Shown in pieces: positions 1 to 7,921 of a stretch of 64,000 nucleotides of DNA. The notes under the pieces were generated by a model, which saw only the letters and a program-made list of their open reading frames with translations, searched no databases and was not told where the DNA came from. Position numbers and translations under genes: made by a program. Source of the stretch: Bog-473 sp963788585 (lineage in GTDB: Bacteria > Actinomycetota > Acidimicrobiia > Acidimicrobiales > RAAP-2); NCBI GenBank assembly GCA_963788585.1, contig CAWBHA010000003.1, forward strand, positions 434,001 to 498,000, read 5' to 3'. How positions within the stretch are numbered: position 1 is the first letter of the stretch; each line of letters begins with the position of its first letter.

Positions 1-8
1 CTCCAGCG

Positions 9-788
9 GTGAACCCGGATCTGGAGCTTGCCATCGACCTTGCCGACCTTGCGGACGCGACAACTCTCCGCTGGTGGAGTCTGGACGGCGTTGCCTCGAC
101 GCCGAAAGCGGATGGCACTCCGGTCACAGAAGCCGACGTCGCCGCAGAAAGTGCGCTGCTCAATGCCGTTGGGCTCGCATGCCCGGACGACGGTTTCCTC
201 GGTGAGGAAGTTGGTGAGAAACAGGGCACTACCGGGCGCCGATGGATCGTCGACGGGATCGACGGGACGAGATCCTTTGCTGCTGGCCGACCGGAATGGG
301 GCACGCTGATCGCTCTGGAGTGCGACGGACACATTGTCCTCGGGGTCGCATCGAGTCCAGTTCAGGAGCGCAGATGGTGGGCATCGCGGGATGAGGGCGC
401 GTTCACCGGACACCCAGGAGATCGACTGAGCGGCACTCGACTCAGCGTATCGACGGAACAAGGCCTGAGTCCCGATCGGTTCATCACCCTGCCGAACTAC
501 AGGGATCTCTCAGTTCGACAGCAGCGGATCATAAGGGGGATGGCAGGTGGCGAGCCTCCGGACCGCACATGGAGCCACGCGCTCTGGGTTGCCGAAGGCG
601 AGATGGACGTCGCCGTCTGGTTCTGCGGCGGCATCTGGGATCATGCTGCGCCCTCGATCCTCGTAGAGGAAGCTGGCGGGCGATTTAGCGACCACTTCGG
701 CGGGAAGCGCCTGGACACTCGTGCTGCCATCTACTCCAACGGATTGAAGCATGACGAAGTTCTCGCGGCACTCGCTACTTCTGCTTGA
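9..788 (+). CDS. Inositol monophosphatase family phosphatase (HisN-like)
   Basis: This is a metal-dependent sugar-phosphate phosphatase of the inositol monophosphatase fold, 259 aa, near the usual family length. The metal site is visible: GEE at residues 65-67 and the WIVDGIDGTRSF block with Asp82 and Asp85. The late WDHAAPS segment supplies the last metal-binding Asp. The substrate is uncertain; the family includes inositol-1-phosphatase, histidinol-phosphatase and FBPase, and the TRSF ending of the motif leans toward HisN-like members. It starts at a GTG close to the window edge, and a start further upstream cannot be excluded. It is followed at once by the phosphorylase-patatin gene on the same strand. 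Confidence 0.85.
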   Translation: MNPDLELAIDLADLADATTLRWWSLDGVASTPKADGTPVTEADVAAESALLNAVGLACPDDGFLGEEVGEKQGTTGRRWIVDGIDGTRSFAAGRPEWGTLIALECDGHIVLGVASSPVQERRWWASRDEGAFTGHPGDRLSGTRLSVSTEQGLSPDRFITLPNYRDLSVRQQRIIRGMAGGEPPDRTWSHALWVAEGEMDVAVWFCGGIWDHAAPSILVEEAGGRFSDHFGGKRLDTRAAIYSNGLKHDEVLAALATSA

Positions 789-832
789 CAGCCGCCGGTT
801 CCAGCTTCGAAATCCATGACCGGGGCGGGTCA

Positions 833-2518
833 ATGACGGTCCAGCAGCTGGTGACACGTTGCTGCAACCATGTCGGGATGCCGTTTCCGGGATTCGAGAA
901 CAAGCACGACGAAGAGCCGTACTACAGCCCGGCCGACTGGGCGGCATGGCGACGAGAACAGGGCGACCTCGCTGGTTTCGTGTGTCCCGAAAGCGTCGTC
1001 CTCGTCTACGACAATCGAATGTACCAATGGCTGTCCCAAGCATCCGACGCCCGCCCTGCGGGCGGTCGCACCATGACCGGCCTGGTGCTGCTGGGCCGCA
1101 CCGACGACCGCGTCGGGGTGTTCGGCGGGTTCGGGTTCGGCGGACCGATAGCAGCCGGACGGATGGAGAACCTCATCGCCCTTGGTGTGCGTCGCTTCGT
1201 CTCTATCGGAGCCGCCGGAGCGCTCCAAGCCGACCTCGATGTCGGCGACCTCGTGGTCTGTACCGGTTCCATTCGCGACGAAGGGGTCTCCCACCACTAC
1301 CTCCCTGCCCATGTGGAGGTGTCGCCGGATCCGACCCTGACTGGGGCCTTGAGCGCCGAACTCTCGGCGCGCGGGCCCATAGGAGCCGGGAGGACATGGA
1401 CGATCGACGCTCCCTACCGAGAGACCGTCGCCGAGGTCCATCACTATCGGGCGCACGGCATCCTCACCGTCGAGATGGAAGCGGCTGCTCTCTTCGCAGT
1501 GGCCGCCGTTCGACGCGTGGCGATAGCCAGCGCCTTCTGCATCAGCGACCTCCTCCACCGCCACGCGTGGCACCCTGACTTCAACTCGCCGATGCTCCTG
1601 TACGGACTGTCCGCGGATGCATTCCGAGAAACGGCGGAGACCTGCTCTCAGGACATAGCTTTGGACACAGTGAGTCCTTACGGTCTGGTCCTGGGAGGTG
1701 GCGGCCCCGTCGGAGCGGCGTGGTATGACGGCTTGGCGAGTGGATTGGCCGACGAGGGAGTCGACCTCGGTCTCGCCTCGCTGATCATCGGAACGTCCGC
1801 GGGAGCCTGGGCCGGAGCGTGGCTCGCTTCAGATGAGTCAGATGGGTTCGTTGCTGCGATGGACCGTCTGGGCGCTGGTCCCGAGCCCCTGAAGATGGAC
1901 GTCGACCTAGTCGCTCAAGTCTCAACGCTGATGGGTGATGCGGTTGCTCCCCTTGGTCCTCCCGACACTCAACGGATTGGCGAGTTGGCTCTACGAGTTC
2001 CCGCAGTCGGGGTTCGGTTCTATGCACGGCACTTGCCCGATTCGCCATGGCCCGATGGATTCCGGGCGCTTGTGGTCCACGCCCAAACGGGCGAACTCCG
2101 GGTCCTTGGACCAGCTGACGGGATTCCCCTCGAATTCGGTGTCGCCGCGTCCTGTGCACCTGCGGGCATTGCCCCGCCAGTCGTCTTGGCGGACGGCCCC
2201 TACATGGACGGTGGTGCACGATCCGCAACGAACGCCGACGTTCTCATCGGGCAGGGAGTCGACAGGGCCATCGTTGCCTCGCCCGTTCCAGCCGACACGC
2301 CGATGATCGGATCGGCCGTCCAGAGGGTCCTTCAAGAGGAAGGCCGTCGGCTTTCTGCAGCAGGTATCCGGTTTGAGACGGTCCTACCCATAGACGTCGA
2401 AAAGGACGCGTTCGGCTATGACCTCATCAATCACTCAAGAATCAGGGCCGCCATCGAGGCGGGCAGAACCCGAGCGCACTCTGAGGCAACCCGGCTTCGT
2501 GCATTCATCGAAGGATGA
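833..2518 (+). CDS. Nucleoside phosphorylase-like domain fused to patatin-like phospholipase
   Basis: This is a two-domain protein of about 561 aa. Residues ~25-265 look like the PNP/uridine phosphorylase superfamily: GGFGFGGPIAA, a VSIGAAGAL segment and a VEMEAAAL motif near residue 213. Residues ~280-530 are a patatin-type Ser-Asp lipase: oxyanion motif GGGGPVGAAW near 289, nucleophile elbow GTSAGA with Ser near 322, and the catalytic DGG near 459. Both active sites look intact. An upstream TTG overlaps the previous stop, but the ATG at 833 is preferred because of the G-rich stretch before it. I know of no standard enzyme with this architecture. Both domains occur separately as effectors in bacterial immune NTPases, so a nucleotide-depleting, membrane-attacking role is possible but is only inference. 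Confidence 0.82.
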   Translation: MTVQQLVTRCCNHVGMPFPGFENKHDEEPYYSPADWAAWRREQGDLAGFVCPESVVLVYDNRMYQWLSQASDARPAGGRTMTGLVLLGRTDDRVGVFGGFGFGGPIAAGRMENLIALGVRRFVSIGAAGALQADLDVGDLVVCTGSIRDEGVSHHYLPAHVEVSPDPTLTGALSAELSARGPIGAGRTWTIDAPYRETVAEVHHYRAHGILTVEMEAAALFAVAAVRRVAIASAFCISDLLHRHAWHPDFNSPMLLYGLSADAFRETAETCSQDIALDTVSPYGLVLGGGGPVGAAWYDGLASGLADEGVDLGLASLIIGTSAGAWAGAWLASDESDGFVAAMDRLGAGPEPLKMDVDLVAQVSTLMGDAVAPLGPPDTQRIGELALRVPAVGVRFYARHLPDSPWPDGFRALVVHAQTGELRVLGPADGIPLEFGVAASCAPAGIAPPVVLADGPYMDGGARSATNADVLIGQGVDRAIVASPVPADTPMIGSAVQRVLQEEGRRLSAAGIRFETVLPIDVEKDAFGYDLINHSRIRAAIEAGRTRAHSEATRLRAFIEG

Positions 2519-2775
2519 GTTCGCCGACGTGTCGTGTGGATCGCGAAAATCCCACTGGCTCTGACAGCTGGAATGGCAGACGGACGAGCGTCTTGCCACG
2601 TTTCATGTGGCGACCAGAGTGTCGTTCGCCGGGGTGACTTGGTACGCAGCATCAAGGAGCAAATGCGTCAGGTCCAGTTGAGCACAGCGAACATGGAACG
2701 CTGTCCTGGCAGGGCCATTGCGCTCCGAGCGCCGTCGACTGTGCAGATCCCAGGTCAACGCGGATTTGAGGTGCC
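2519..2775. other. Gap between converging genes with no gene recognised
   Basis: The two flanking genes converge here. Short open frames exist, but none has a convincing ribosome site or a recognisable motif, and I see no clear terminator hairpin. Confidence 0.4.
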
Positions 2776-3423
2776 TCATTCGAAGGTCAGGAAGGTAAGC
2801 GCCCAGTAGTAGGTGAGCTCCGTTACCTCGACAGCGTCCCCGATCGCTCGACCTAACGCCCTGAGTTCATAGGCATTCGGAAAGTTCTTGAGCACCTCGA
2901 AAGTGTCGCCGTTGAGGAGCCGTCGACGCTGGTAGGTGTTGCCATCGGCGTCCGTTCTGGTGATGGGCCAGTTGCTCCCTTCGACGTAGCGGTTGTCGAC
3001 GAAGAGGACGTGGCTTCCGGGTTCGAGCCGTGCCGCGAGGTGGATGGCAAATCGTTCCATTTCCGGTCGACTGAGGTGCGAGAGCCAGAAACAAGCGAGG
3101 CCAGCGTTGAGGGTTCCGGTGATCTCGTCGAGAGTGAAGGCGTCGCAGACGGCGAGCGTGACCGGGCTCGAATAGGGCCGCCCGCGGGCGATGGCAAGAG
3201 TTTCCTCGACAAGGTCAGTAGCGAGGATCGAGTTGGCCGTCTCGGATGCGGGCAGCGTCCAAAAGCCAGTGCCCGCAGCAACCTCGAGCACCTGACGAGC
3301 AGCGGCGAAGTCGCGAACCACTCGGTTGATCGTCGCAATGTCACCTTGGCGTTCCGGTTTCTCGTAGACCTCGTCATACTCCGAGGCCCGGCGCCGATAG
3401 TAGGTTGAAAGGCTCTTGTCCAT
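2776..3423 (-). CDS. Class I SAM-dependent methyltransferase
   Basis: A 215-aa Rossmann-fold methyltransferase with no close family assignment. The N-terminal segment YYRRRASEYDEVYEKPERQGD is typical of small-molecule methyltransferases, and motif I is VLEVAAGTGFWTL. A conserved acidic residue follows in ATDLVEE, and LACFWLSHLSR occupies the motif IV region. The ATG at 3423 is chosen because GGAGGAG lies just upstream; a longer open frame begins at 3450. It is divergent from the next gene, whose start lies about 80 bp away. The substrate cannot be told from sequence. Confidence 0.8.
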   Translation of the reverse strand: MDKSLSTYYRRRASEYDEVYEKPERQGDIATINRVVRDFAAARQVLEVAAGTGFWTLPASETANSILATDLVEETLAIARGRPYSSPVTLAVCDAFTLDEITGTLNAGLACFWLSHLSRPEMERFAIHLAARLEPGSHVLFVDNRYVEGSNWPITRTDADGNTYQRRRLLNGDTFEVLKNFPNAYELRALGRAIGDAVEVTELTYYWALTFLTFE

Positions 3424-3506
3424 GTGGTCTCCTCCGATCAGGAGGCTCACCTGGAACCCAGAACCTCAGTCTAGTGAGGGTTGAGCGTACCGTTCATAAT
3501 TATCTC

Positions 3507-4319
3507 ATGATCCGTTTCAGACCTGAGACCGACGTGGCCATCAGCGGGGTGCGAGCAGCGATCGAACTGGCCCGTCGGGGAACCGGCGAAGTGCACGCAA
3601 AGATCGGTCGAGATGTCGTAACCGACACCGACATCGCTGTCGAGGACCACCTGCGCCAATCGCTGAGCGACGCGTTTCCATGGCCGGTCATCGGCGAGGA
3701 GGGTGGCGGCTCAATCCCCTCCAACAGCCCCTACTGGCTCGTCGATCCAATTTGCGGCACCAGGAACTTTGCCTCGGGGATCCCGCTCTTCGCAATCAAT
3801 GCCGCACTTATCGAAGACGGCCGAGTAGCCGCATCGGTAGTCGGCGACGGGTCGAGCGGCGACCTCCTCGTCGCAGAGGTCAATGGCCATGCATGGCGCA
3901 TTCATGGAGATGACGTCACGAGACTCGCCGCGTCTGAGTCCAGTCTGATTATCGATTTTGGAGCTTGCCCAAAGACCTCCCCCGATCGCGACAACGCTGC
4001 GCGAACCCTCGCCGCGGCGATTACGCGGGATCGCTGGGATGTCCGCTGCTTCTCGACGACGCTCTCGCTTGCCTTCGTCGCCACCGGACAAGTTGCAGCC
4101 TCCGTGCTCTTCGCTACTCCTGATCTGGTGCACATTGTCGCCGGAACGCTGTTGGTCGCTGAGGCGGGAGGGAGGGTGACAGACATTACTGGAAAGCCGT
4201 GGAACCTCGGAGCGCAATCGCTTGTCTGCGCGGCTAACGACCGCTTTCACCGGGAAGTTCTGGAGCTCGTGTGCGCGCACAGAGAGCCGGCTGCTCCGCT
4301 CGATGGTCCTGTCGACTGA
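3507..4319 (+). CDS. Inositol monophosphatase-like protein with altered metal motif
   Basis: A 270-aa member of the inositol monophosphatase superfamily. It keeps VTDTDIAVE, IGEEGGG and a late region resembling the family C-terminus (ATPDLVHIVAGTLLVAEAGG). The core motif reads WLVDPICGTRNFA, where the family consensus is DPIDGT: the second metal-binding Asp is replaced by Cys. The late WD motif is also degraded to PDLVH. This suggests lost or altered catalysis. The ATG at 3507 begins the homologous region; an upstream in-frame extension lacks similarity. It is a diverged paralogue type of the gene at position 9. Confidence 0.75.
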   Translation: MIRFRPETDVAISGVRAAIELARRGTGEVHAKIGRDVVTDTDIAVEDHLRQSLSDAFPWPVIGEEGGGSIPSNSPYWLVDPICGTRNFASGIPLFAINAALIEDGRVAASVVGDGSSGDLLVAEVNGHAWRIHGDDVTRLAASESSLIIDFGACPKTSPDRDNAARTLAAAITRDRWDVRCFSTTLSLAFVATGQVAASVLFATPDLVHIVAGTLLVAEAGGRVTDITGKPWNLGAQSLVCAANDRFHREVLELVCAHREPAAPLDGPVD

Positions 4320-4595
4320 ACCCGAACCATCGATTCTCGTTGTTGCCGCGTCTTCGTCGATCTGGGCGACCTCAGCAGCTTGGAGCATATGTCCTAGATC
4401 GACCCCCGGCCGACTGAGTGGTCGTCGACGGACCGCATCGAGGGCGTACCAGTCCGAGACTGAGTTCGACATCGAGCGCCAAGCAAGGCTGGGCGTGCCC
4501 CAGAACAACGGATCGATGATCTTCTCGACCTCATCCCTCGCCGTTTGACTGGCACAGCGCGTACCGTATGAAAACAGGATGAGATCTGAGCAGTT

Positions 4596-5240
4596 GTGAG
4601 TTCGGCCGAAACTGCGTGGGCACGCTTGCCAGACTCTTGGCAAGTCGCCTTCGAGGAGGCCTGGACCTCTTGGAAATCGGGATCAGCGGGTGTCGGCTCC
4701 GTCGTAACTGACAGCACGGGTGCGATCATCAGTCGAGGCCGTAGTCGTGTGTTCGACACGCCTGACGGACTCTCACCACTTGCCGGTACGTTTATGGCCC
4801 ACGCAGAAATGAACGCTCTCGCTTGCCTCCCTAGAGGTGACTATGCGGGTTACACACTTGTCACGACGTTTGAACCTTGCCTGATGTGCGCGGGCACGAT
4901 CCGTCTCTACCAGATCCCTCACGTTGCCTATGCGGCAAACGATCCCGTCTGGACAGGCCTGCACGAGACCTTTCTAGGAGTTCCGGCGATTGCACGCCAG
5001 CTTGCGACGCGGAGCTGCCTCGGCGGCCCCTTCGGCGCGTTCGCACACATCCTCCACCTTTCGTTCCTGGTCGAGACCGCTCCGCCAAATGTTACTGAGG
5101 CACACTTAGCTGAGATGGCGCAGTTTGCAGTCCAAGTCAATGAATCGAACAACCTCCGAGTTCTCGCCGATGAGGACGCAACCGTTGTCGACGCTCTTAC
5201 CTCGGTGTGGGATGAAGTCGTAGCGGTGTCGGCTTCGTAG
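4596..5240 (+). CDS. Cytidine/deoxycytidylate-type nucleoside deaminase
   Basis: A zinc-dependent deaminase of the CMP/dCMP-guanine-tRNA adenosine deaminase superfamily, 214 aa. The Zn site and catalytic Glu are plain: HAEMNA at residues 69-74 and EPCLMCAG at 93-100. The length and C-terminal extension do not match TadA (about 150 aa), so a free nucleoside or base is the more likely substrate. It starts at a GTG preceded by AGGATGAG. Its proximity to the phosphorylase domain at 833 is consistent with nucleoside chemistry, though the two are not adjacent. Confidence 0.8.
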   Translation: MSSAETAWARLPDSWQVAFEEAWTSWKSGSAGVGSVVTDSTGAIISRGRSRVFDTPDGLSPLAGTFMAHAEMNALACLPRGDYAGYTLVTTFEPCLMCAGTIRLYQIPHVAYAANDPVWTGLHETFLGVPAIARQLATRSCLGGPFGAFAHILHLSFLVETAPPNVTEAHLAEMAQFAVQVNESNNLRVLADEDATVVDALTSVWDEVVAVSAS

Positions 5241-5367
5241 CCTTATTTAGGACCGCCCCCGATCGATCCCTGCCGGATCTGTGTGCCGCCTGGGTGCCTC
5301 ACCCGGCCAGGCGGTTTGCGACGCGCCCAGGTGATCCCGAGCGGTCTAGTCGGCGATACTTGCGATC

Positions 5368-6114
5368 ATGGAATCAAGCCCGCAAAGAGAGGTGCCCTAC
5401 TACCGGGACGACCTGGCACTCGTCCACCATCTGGGCTTCGGGTTCCACGCCGACGCATGTGCTCCAGCAATCCTCAGACTCCTCCAGCCTGTGCGGGAAC
5501 GAAACGGTTTGGTCGTTGAGATCGGCTGCGGGAGCGGGCTGCTCACCGCCTACCTGGTTGATGCGGGGCTAAACGTCGTTGCGAGCGATGCCTCGGACGC
5601 AATGCTCAACCTCTGCAAATCCCACGTCCCTGGAGCCGCTGAGATCCGACGCTTGACTCTGCCGGGCGATCCGATTCCTTCCGCCGACGCGATCGTCGGA
5701 GTTGGCCATGCTTTGAACTATCTCGACGAGGAGTCCCAGATCGAAGCCGCCCTTGTCGCGATCGCAACCTCGCTTCGACCCGGCGGCATCATCGCGATCG
5801 ATCTCTGTGACCTGGAATGGGGAGCCGTGCGAGCGAACCAACCACCCAAGGTCTGGCGGATGGAGGATTGGGTGCTAATAACGGAGTTTTCGGTGCCCGA
5901 TCCGAGCCGGTTTGTGCGGATCATGACAACCTTCGTCCGACGTGAGGACGGAACATGGCGACGAGATGACGAGCGACATGACAACGTCCTCCTCGACACG
6001 TCCAAAGTGCCCGAGCTGCTCGCGCGCCACGGGGTCGAGGCCACCGTCTTGACGTCGTTTGGAGACGAGCAGCTACTTGCTGGCCTCGTCGCAGTGGTCG
6101 GTCGAAAGACCTAA
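5368..6114 (+). CDS. Class I SAM-dependent methyltransferase
   Basis: A 248-aa methyltransferase. Motif I is VVEIGCGSGLL (residues ~48-58), followed by VASDASDAM and by VGVGHALNYLDEE in the motif IV region. LRPGGIIAIDLCD is the usual post-motif segment. The family resembles small-molecule methyltransferases of secondary or nucleoside metabolism. The ATG start is clear. The following methyltransferase begins 7 bp after the stop, so the two are probably co-transcribed. Confidence 0.82.
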   Translation: MESSPQREVPYYRDDLALVHHLGFGFHADACAPAILRLLQPVRERNGLVVEIGCGSGLLTAYLVDAGLNVVASDASDAMLNLCKSHVPGAAEIRRLTLPGDPIPSADAIVGVGHALNYLDEESQIEAALVAIATSLRPGGIIAIDLCDLEWGAVRANQPPKVWRMEDWVLITEFSVPDPSRFVRIMTTFVRREDGTWRRDDERHDNVLLDTSKVPELLARHGVEATVLTSFGDEQLLAGLVAVVGRKT

Positions 6115-6121
6115 GGAGCCC

Positions 6122-6988
6122 GTGGAGATCTCCGATCACCGGGTCGGTGGCTATCTCCTAGGGTACGGGCCAGTGCCACAAGAAACTGGTTCATTCGCCG
6201 GAACCGCCCGTTACTACTCGGAATTCCGCCCGAGCTACCCGACATCGATCTTCGATCTCTTGAGTGTCGAGGCGCCTCTTGAAGCGACGTCGAGGGTACT
6301 GGATTGGGGGTGTGGGACGGGTCTCCTGACCCTGACCTTGGCTGAACGGGTGGCGTCAGTCACCGCGGTCGATCCTGACCAAGGGATGCTCGACGAGGCG
6401 GCCCGCTTGGCCAGCACGCGGGATCAGCACAACATTCGGTGGGTCCTTTCGACCGCCGAGCGATTTGACGACAAACCTGGCGGCTACCGATTGGTTGTCA
6501 TCGGTTCTGCCTTTCAGTGGATGGATAGACCGGTTGTGGCGGCCAAAGCGCACGAACTGCTGGAGCACGAAGGACTGTTTGCTGTGCTGGGCAACCCAAG
6601 CCTGTTGATGCAGATTCAACCCGGCGGAGGCCGGTTGGACCGTGATGACGTCGGCACTGCGGTAGCGGCGGCCGTAGCGGCCGTCCAGGACCGCTGGTTC
6701 GAGCCTAAGGAACACTCTGAACCGACACGCAGACTCACTCGACACGAAGAAATCATCAGAGCGAGCCCGTTCGGTGTCGCATCGCTGCGGTCTGTGCCAA
6801 CCCGTCAGGAATGGGACATTCCATCACTCGTTGGCTACCTTCGTTCGACGTCGTTACGTCCCGATCAGGTTCTCGGTAGCCGGTTTCGAGAGTTCGCGGA
6901 CGAGGTTGAACAAGCTGTGTTGTCGATTGAACCGACCGGTCACTGGGTCTACGAGAACTCGGTGGAAGTGATCCTCACCCGTCGCTGA
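6122..6988 (+). CDS. Class I SAM-dependent methyltransferase
   Basis: A 288-aa methyltransferase of the trans-aconitate/UbiE-like type. It has the N-terminal YYSEFRPSYP signature, motif I VLDWGCGTGLL (~59-69), the AVDPDQGML acidic loop, and AFQWMDRP. The GTG at 6122 is preferred over an upstream TTG because TAAGGAG sits about 6 nt before it. It is immediately downstream of another methyltransferase and probably in one operon with it. The substrate is unknown. Confidence 0.82.
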   Translation: MEISDHRVGGYLLGYGPVPQETGSFAGTARYYSEFRPSYPTSIFDLLSVEAPLEATSRVLDWGCGTGLLTLTLAERVASVTAVDPDQGMLDEAARLASTRDQHNIRWVLSTAERFDDKPGGYRLVVIGSAFQWMDRPVVAAKAHELLEHEGLFAVLGNPSLLMQIQPGGGRLDRDDVGTAVAAAVAAVQDRWFEPKEHSEPTRRLTRHEEIIRASPFGVASLRSVPTRQEWDIPSLVGYLRSTSLRPDQVLGSRFREFADEVEQAVLSIEPTGHWVYENSVEVILTRR

Positions 6989-7440
6989 CCCTCGAGCTCG
7001 AGCGCCCCCGAACGATGCCGGCTCGGGGACGCTGTGTTGTGCCCCAGTGGGTTATCAACCCTCCGCCCCGGCGAGGCGTCGCTCTCTTCAGCGGGCTGCC
7101 TTGACCGGTCGAGAGATCAGGCAGGCCATAGGAGAGTTGAAGGCGAGCGGCCAGCAGCGGTGATCATGGAGACCCGGCACACACTTCGCCCAAAGATTTG
7201 ATTAAGGCAAGTGCCCAGGCATGCCCCATGCATAGCGATGCAACACATTGCGCAGGCGATATGCCCGCGAGGAAGGTGCTGCGTACGGCCCATTCGCTTC
7301 TGCGCCACGCTGCCTATGCTGCTTACGCACGGGTTGAGTAGGTCCCCACAAACTGTCCCCACAAACGCGGAAGCTACCAACCAAACCTGCTGCTCAGCGG
7401 CCTGTGCATACGCAAGGAGCGCGGAGAGCGCCCGTACTTG
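6989..7440. other. Gene-free region left of the island
   Basis: No credible gene is seen in these 450 bp. The right part carries a tandem 12-bp repeat (listed separately) close to the left attachment site. Confidence 0.5.
7342..7366. repeat. Tandem 12-bp repeat GTCCCCACAAAC x2
   Basis: GTCCCCACAAAC occurs at 7342-7353 and again at 7355-7366, separated by one T. It lies 75 bp outside the left island junction. Short direct repeats near a tRNA attachment site often are arm-type sites of a tyrosine integrase, but that role is inference here. Confidence 0.45.
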
Positions 7441-7483
7441 GTGGCGGGGGGAGGATTTGAACCTCCGACCTTCGGGTTATGAG
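7441..7483 (-). repeat. Left attachment site: 3' half of tRNA-fMet (attL)
   Basis: These 43 bp are identical to 27840-27882, the part of the initiator tRNA gene from the first anticodon-loop base (position 32) to just past the 3' end. Similarity stops abruptly at 7484. This is the displaced tRNA 3' fragment left by site-specific integration, and it marks the left end of the genomic island. Confidence 0.85.
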
Positions 7484-7709
7484 AACTAGAAGAAGCGTCC
7501 ATCGGGACCTTTGCAGATCTAACTCGTATCATGGAATTGCCCGGACACCTGGGACAATGTGCGCATCCAGGTGCTGACCTGCACAGAGGTCGCTGACATG
7601 AAATTCCGAATCCGTGGGATTTTCGTGGGATGGATTTCTAACGAACCGGAGTCTCCAAGCTTCACCCAGGCTGCCCCTGAGGCTAGTTCGTTGCGAGCGC
7701 CGGGCTTTG

Positions 7710-7793
7710 TCACAGAGCTCGCCTGGTCAGCACATGCCCCGAAGCCAACCGCGGCCGTCCGATATGGCCCGCAGCCCAAGTGACGAGAATCAT
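7710..7793 (-). pseudogene. 5' stub of an NmrA-like NAD(P)-binding gene
   Basis: The first 14 codons (MILVTWAAGHIGRP) match the start of the intact NmrA-like gene at 24108 (MILVTGATGHIGRP). Similarity then stops and the frame ends at a TGA after 27 codons. It lies directly after the small ORF at 7790-7921, just as the intact copy follows the second repeat. This is a remnant of an inverted duplication. Confidence 0.65.
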
Positions 7794-7921
7794 TGATCTT
7801 CCAGGCACTCACAGGTCACGAGTGTCACTCGCTGACGCCGCAGTTGGTCGATGGTCAACCCCAGCGAGACGCCAGCGACCGTCAGGGCGAGTCCAGCCAT
7901 GCCGATAGCGAGCCCGGTCAT
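7752..7921 (-). repeat. Inverted repeat copy 1 (about 170 bp)
   Basis: This segment matches the reverse complement of 23979-24148 with only scattered mismatches and a 2-bp indel near its outer edge. It covers a small membrane ORF and the first codons of an NmrA-like gene. The copies are in opposite orientation about 16 kb apart, within the island. Confidence 0.8.
7790..7921 (-). CDS. 43-aa putative single-span membrane peptide
   Basis: The ORF begins MTGLAIGMAGLALTVAGVSL, one strongly hydrophobic helix, and continues into a basic and then Cys-containing tail. Its ATG overlaps the hxlR stop (ATGA), indicating translational coupling. The same peptide sequence, with few changes, is readable in the second inverted-repeat copy, but there a 2-bp indel separates it from the nearby ATG. 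Conservation of the peptide between copies supports a real coding sequence. No function is recognised. Confidence 0.45.
   Translation of the reverse strand: MTGLAIGMAGLALTVAGVSLGLTIDQLRRQRVTLVTCECLEDQ

Noticed and set aside
4320..4595. Possible gene between the second phosphatase and the deaminase
   Set aside because: Open frames here overlap the real genes in other frames and show no domain; only the GTG of the deaminase has a plausible ribosome site.
7117..7380. Minus-strand open frame of 87 codons left of attL, considered as an integrase tail
   Set aside because: It is Cys-rich, contains no R-H-R-Y recombinase motif and does not resemble an integrase C-terminus beyond the short repeat.
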